From Maricaulis sp048268525 (GTDB lineage: Bacteria; Pseudomonadota; Alphaproteobacteria; Caulobacterales; Maricaulaceae), in the NCBI RefSeq assembly GCF_048268525.1, contig NZ_JBLWVH010000005.1, forward strand, positions 1 through 64,000: a stretch of DNA of 64,000 bases. The letters run 5' to 3'. Of the stretch, positions 61,363-64,000 are shown one piece after another. The notes beneath the pieces were generated by a model. That model was given only the letters and a program-made list of their open reading frames with translations, ran no database searches and was not told the origin of the DNA. Within the stretch, counting starts at the first letter, position 1. The number at the start of each line of letters is the position of its first letter. The translations under genes and the position numbers were made by a program.

Positions 61363-61488
61363 AGACGCCGGATAGAGCTGGCGCTGGGAAAACCGTCGGA
61401 CGCTGATTTGTCGGTTGAGGCGCACCACGACAATTTGGCGTCTTCCGGCTACCGGTCCAATCGTCCCGGACTTGCAAACAAGCCGACG

Positions 61489-61926
61489 CTACCAGGCACC
61501 CAGTTCCAGCAGCTTCGCGCGCAGCTCGCCAGGCATGTCATCACCGCCCTCGCCACCGCCGGACAGGTCCCGCGGCGCATCTTCCGGCTTGAGATAGCGC
61601 CACCCCTGGAACGGGCGCCGCGGGGCAGCCGCTGTGCGAATGATCTGCGGTGACATGATGATGGCGCATCGCTTGATGCCGTCAGTTCCGGTGACCGGTT
61701 CCAAGGCAATGATCTCGGAGCGACACTGGATCGCGCCCGACATCACCCAGTACAGCGAACCGCCAGCCTCGACCTCGTCCTTGCGGGCCGGCGACATGCG
61801 GGTCACATGCATGGCAACTTCCGGCTCTCCAGCGGCCCGGCGCGCGGCCATCTCGCGATCCCGATGCGCTTCCAGCTCGTCCACCGAGGACACGCCGACG
61901 CAGAGTTTGACGATATGAATGGCCAT
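61489..61926 (-). CDS. DUF1489-family protein
   Basis: This 145-aa soluble protein matches the alphaproteobacterial DUF1489 family: start AIHIVKLCVGV, HVTRMSPARKDEV, GSLYWVMSGAIQCR and the late FQGWRYL. The family is widely conserved in alphaproteobacteria, with no established function. AAGG lies before the ATG at 61926. It sits between the two four-TM genes, on the opposite strand. Confidence 0.82.
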   Translation of the reverse strand: MAIHIVKLCVGVSSVDELEAHRDREMAARRAAGEPEVAMHVTRMSPARKDEVEAGGSLYWVMSGAIQCRSEIIALEPVTGTDGIKRCAIIMSPQIIRTAAAPRRPFQGWRYLKPEDAPRDLSGGGEGGDDMPGELRAKLLELGAW

Positions 61927-62042
61927 TGCCTTGCAGTTAGGCCGACTCCGGCACGAGGTCAAAGGATCGGCGCTGACGAGGCCGGCCGGCCTGCCTGCCT
62001 GCGGGCTGGACAGCAGCGCCGAAGCCACCCCTAATCAGGTGT

Positions 62043-62492
62043 ATGTCGCAACCACCCTCTCCGCGCGCGTGGACACACGCTCGAACCGTGATGATCGTGG
62101 TGTGCGGCCTGCTGACAATCACGCCGCTCTTCTTCATCAGTCAGCTGGCAATCCATGCACTCGGCCTGGGCCATCTCAACGCGTTCGGGGCTGACGGCGC
62201 GAATGTGCTGCAGAACACCCCGGCGGTCTCGCTTGTGGCCCCGTTCCTGAGAGCTCCCCTGCTGATTCTCACCTCGCTGTTGCTGCTGCGCCATTCACGC
62301 TGGGCGGCTTTCAGTTTCGCCGTGGCGACGCTGATCCATCTGGTCAGCTGGATGAGCATACTTTCGAATGCCTATTTCACCCTTCCGACCGGCTATCTGA
62401 CCCTGGCGTTCGAGGCGGTCGGCATCTATCTGCTTGCCCGCTACCCCGAGCTACGCTCGCCGCGCCGCGACAGCGAAGCGGCCGGGACCTGA
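62043..62492 (+). CDS. Hypothetical four-TM membrane protein
   Basis: This 149-aa protein has four hydrophobic helices (about residues 17-40, 58-80, 85-105 and 113-132) and a basic Arg-rich tail. It may be a distant paralogue of the 141-aa protein at 60937 (see there). The start is uncertain; AGG is near the ATG at 62043. It converges on the next minus-strand gene with 4 nt between stops. Confidence 0.55.
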   Translation: MSQPPSPRAWTHARTVMIVVCGLLTITPLFFISQLAIHALGLGHLNAFGADGANVLQNTPAVSLVAPFLRAPLLILTSLLLLRHSRWAAFSFAVATLIHLVSWMSILSNAYFTLPTGYLTLAFEAVGIYLLARYPELRSPRRDSEAAGT

Positions 62493-62496
62493 CGCA

Positions 62497-63222
62497 TCAG
62501 TCCACAGCGCCATCGACATTCCCGCCGAGGAATTCGATCTCGCTGAAGGCAAGCTCAAAGCTCTGGTCGAAGGACTGGAAGGCTGCCCGACCGCTGATCG
62601 ACTGACGCAAATGGGTCAGAACCGGCGCCGGCAGGCCATCAATCGCCGTGTATTCCTGGACCATGTCAAACTCGTTCAAACGCACCGCAAAGTGTGGCTT
62701 GAAGCTCTCTGGCGCCCACATCCGCAACCGCGTGACCGACGCCCCCTGCCGTGACACGGTCAGCGCACCGCGTACGTGCTCGGCCATGGCGGCCTCCTCG
62801 CCATCGAATTGAGGGCGGAAGTTGAAGACCAGATGGTCAGCGGTCTCTTCAGTCAGCTCCAGGCTGCCAGGCGTGATGTCGCTGTCGTCTGCCGAGAAGA
62901 ACAGGCCACTGTCCTCGCCATCCTCGTCAGGCTCCTGCAGGCCCGTCCACATGCCGGCCTGCAGGTCCGACAGCGCGTCCTGTTCCGGCGACACCAGCGA
63001 CCAGCGTTCGCCATCCGGGCGGGTGCCGTCAAAGCGACCGATCATGGTGCCGTCATCGCTGGTCATGGTGACCAGGAAGCGCCACTCGCGTTCATCGACG
63101 ATGATCGGCGCCTGCGACAGTGCCTGCTCCAGCACCGGGTGACGGGATGCCGCATCCTGGGCTGAGGCCAACGGAGCGGCCAACAGGCAGGCCGCCGAAA
63201 CAAGGGCAGTAATTCGTAACAT
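62497..63222 (-). CDS. Hypothetical secreted protein
   Basis: This 241-aa protein has a clear signal peptide (residues 1-22, ASA|QD). The mature part has alternating strand-like segments (EWRFLVTMTSDDGTMIGRF, EETADHLVFNFRPQ, ALTVSRQGASVTRLRMWAPES) and a late SFDQSFELAFSEIEFLG, suggesting a beta-rich lipocalin- or LolA-like fold. No known family was recognised. A terminator separates it from the next upstream gene. Confidence 0.6.
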   Translation of the reverse strand: MLRITALVSAACLLAAPLASAQDAASRHPVLEQALSQAPIIVDEREWRFLVTMTSDDGTMIGRFDGTRPDGERWSLVSPEQDALSDLQAGMWTGLQEPDEDGEDSGLFFSADDSDITPGSLELTEETADHLVFNFRPQFDGEEAAMAEHVRGALTVSRQGASVTRLRMWAPESFKPHFAVRLNEFDMVQEYTAIDGLPAPVLTHLRQSISGRAAFQSFDQSFELAFSEIEFLGGNVDGAVD

Positions 63223-63289
63223 GACAAAGCTTCCAGACAGGTTGGATGGTTCAACAATCAACCCCCGGTTTTCTACTGCCACAAACACG

Positions 63290-63319
63290 AAAGCGAGGGG
63301 AGCCTCATCCCCTCGCTTT
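63290..63319 (-). terminator. Perfect 11-bp hairpin, likely terminator
   Basis: AAAGCGAGGGG (63290-63300) pairs with CCCCTCGCTTT (63309-63319) around an 8-nt loop. It lies 43 nt after the stop of the minus-strand cupin-like gene. The 3' flank on that strand (CGTGTTTG) is moderately T-rich. Confidence 0.65.
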
Positions 63320-63361
63320 ACAGCATTGTCACGTCAAGGAATGGAGCCAGATGGCGGGTTG

Positions 63362-64000
63362 TCAGGCGGCCTGACGATCAACCAGCCCATCGGGCGCGTC
63401 CGGATCGATATCGAAGGTCCGCTCTGATTTCGGCATTGGCCGCTCGGGCTCGCCGAAAATGCGAACCTTCAGCTTGAAGGCAAAGCTCAGCACCTGCTTC
63501 ATCATCGCGCCGAGGCCATCGGTTCGCGTTTCTTTCGGGACATAGCCGAACTGGCGGCGCAGGATGCCATTGGCAAAGAGGATCGAATTCTTCAGGCGCG
63601 ACTGCGGAGTTGAAATCTCGAACGGGACCGACACGTTCACGCCGGACTGGTTCTCGATCCGGTGCGGGCCGTGAAGCGGCCAGTTGGCGGCCATGCCCGG
63701 ATGCAGGTCGACGGTGAAGGCGTCCTTGTCCCAGGCCGGGTCAAAATGGATGTCCTCGGTCTGGTCCTTGTGCAGCACGCCCTCGACATCATCGAGGTTG
63801 AGCCAGGGTCGCTGCGGCGGATAGGTCCGGAACCGTTTCACCCCACGCATGTGCCACAACATGGTCTCGGAAACATCCGAGTGCAAAAAGACCTGGGCTG
63901 ACGGCGAAGAAATCAGAATGCCGGCTTCGGCCAGCAACGGCCGGAAGGTCGGGTCGGCCTTTTTCATGTCGGCCAGCATGGCGTCGTAGATCGGACGATA
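63362..64000 (-). CDS. JmjC/cupin-like 2OG-Fe(II) protein, partial (start outside window)
   Basis: The frame is open to the window edge, so this is the C-terminal 212 aa of a longer protein. It has a JmjC/cupin_8-type core: HSD in VFLHSDVSETMLW (H-x-D iron motif), GVKRFRTYPP, then a distal His in GPHRIEN. The C-terminal 75 residues are a separate basic region. Such proteins are often hydroxylases of proteins, but the substrate is unknown. Confidence 0.7.
   Translation of the reverse strand, partial: YRPIYDAMLADMKKADPTFRPLLAEAGILISSPSAQVFLHSDVSETMLWHMRGVKRFRTYPPQRPWLNLDDVEGVLHKDQTEDIHFDPAWDKDAFTVDLHPGMAANWPLHGPHRIENQSGVNVSVPFEISTPQSRLKNSILFANGILRRQFGYVPKETRTDGLGAMMKQVLSFAFKLKVRIFGEPERPMPKSERTFDIDPDAPDGLVDRQAA

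Overview
The window is a stretch of high-GC alphaproteobacterial chromosome. A MipZ-type division-site ATPase, a holdfast-like polysaccharide locus in nearly the Caulobacter hfs order, the GatCAB amidotransferase, a TonB-dependent receptor and a HfsA/HfsB pair in place of a fused BY-kinase all point to the stalked or marine Caulobacterales/Maricaulales. A Maricaulis-like organism is my best guess, made from gene content only. I see no tRNA, rRNA, CRISPR array, phage or transposase.

Layout. 1-422 holds an inverted pair of REP-like palindromes and no convincing gene. 423-21720 is a mixed region: pseudoazurin, a PepSY membrane protein, a large secreted beta-propeller protein, SDR enzymes, PPK2 polyphosphate kinase, a solo HicA-like protein, a cytochrome P450, an SMP-30-like protein, an alpha/beta hydrolase, a crotonase, a PiuC-type dioxygenase with a Fur-like box, a stand-alone ethylene-receptor-type membrane domain followed 2 nt later by a histidine kinase, TrhO, a GST and a TonB-dependent receptor ending in a strong terminator. 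21906-25094 is a secreted propeller-amidohydrolase fusion.

25317-37742 is an exopolysaccharide locus read as holdfast synthesis: initiating phosphotransferase (HfsE), Tat-exported GH5-like protein, FemAB-type acyltransferase (HfsK), flippase (HfsF), two GT2 enzymes, NodB deacetylase (HfsH), Wzy-type polymerase (HfsC), HfsB, HfsA and the export lipoprotein HfsD. Together they would build, modify, polymerise and export an amino-sugar polymer.

37861-64000 is mostly housekeeping: a small Sel1 protein, an unknown two-TM protein, a 2OG-Fe(II) oxygenase, MscS, the gatCAB operon with three small membrane genes, ruvX, an AEC transporter, a Tat-exported repeat protein, pyrB plus a probably inactive pyrC-like gene, plsY, dprA, a J-domain protein, mipZ, a SPOR lipoprotein, panC, a glutaminyl cyclotransferase and several unknown membrane or secreted proteins. 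The last gene is cut by the window edge.

Most interesting: the split ethylene-receptor-like pair at 15555-17650, which keeps the residues for copper and ethylene binding; the holdfast locus with an embedded GH5-like protein that has an altered catalytic motif; a HfsB whose P-loop lacks the Walker lysine; and a 39-nt relic of a second AEC transporter gene.
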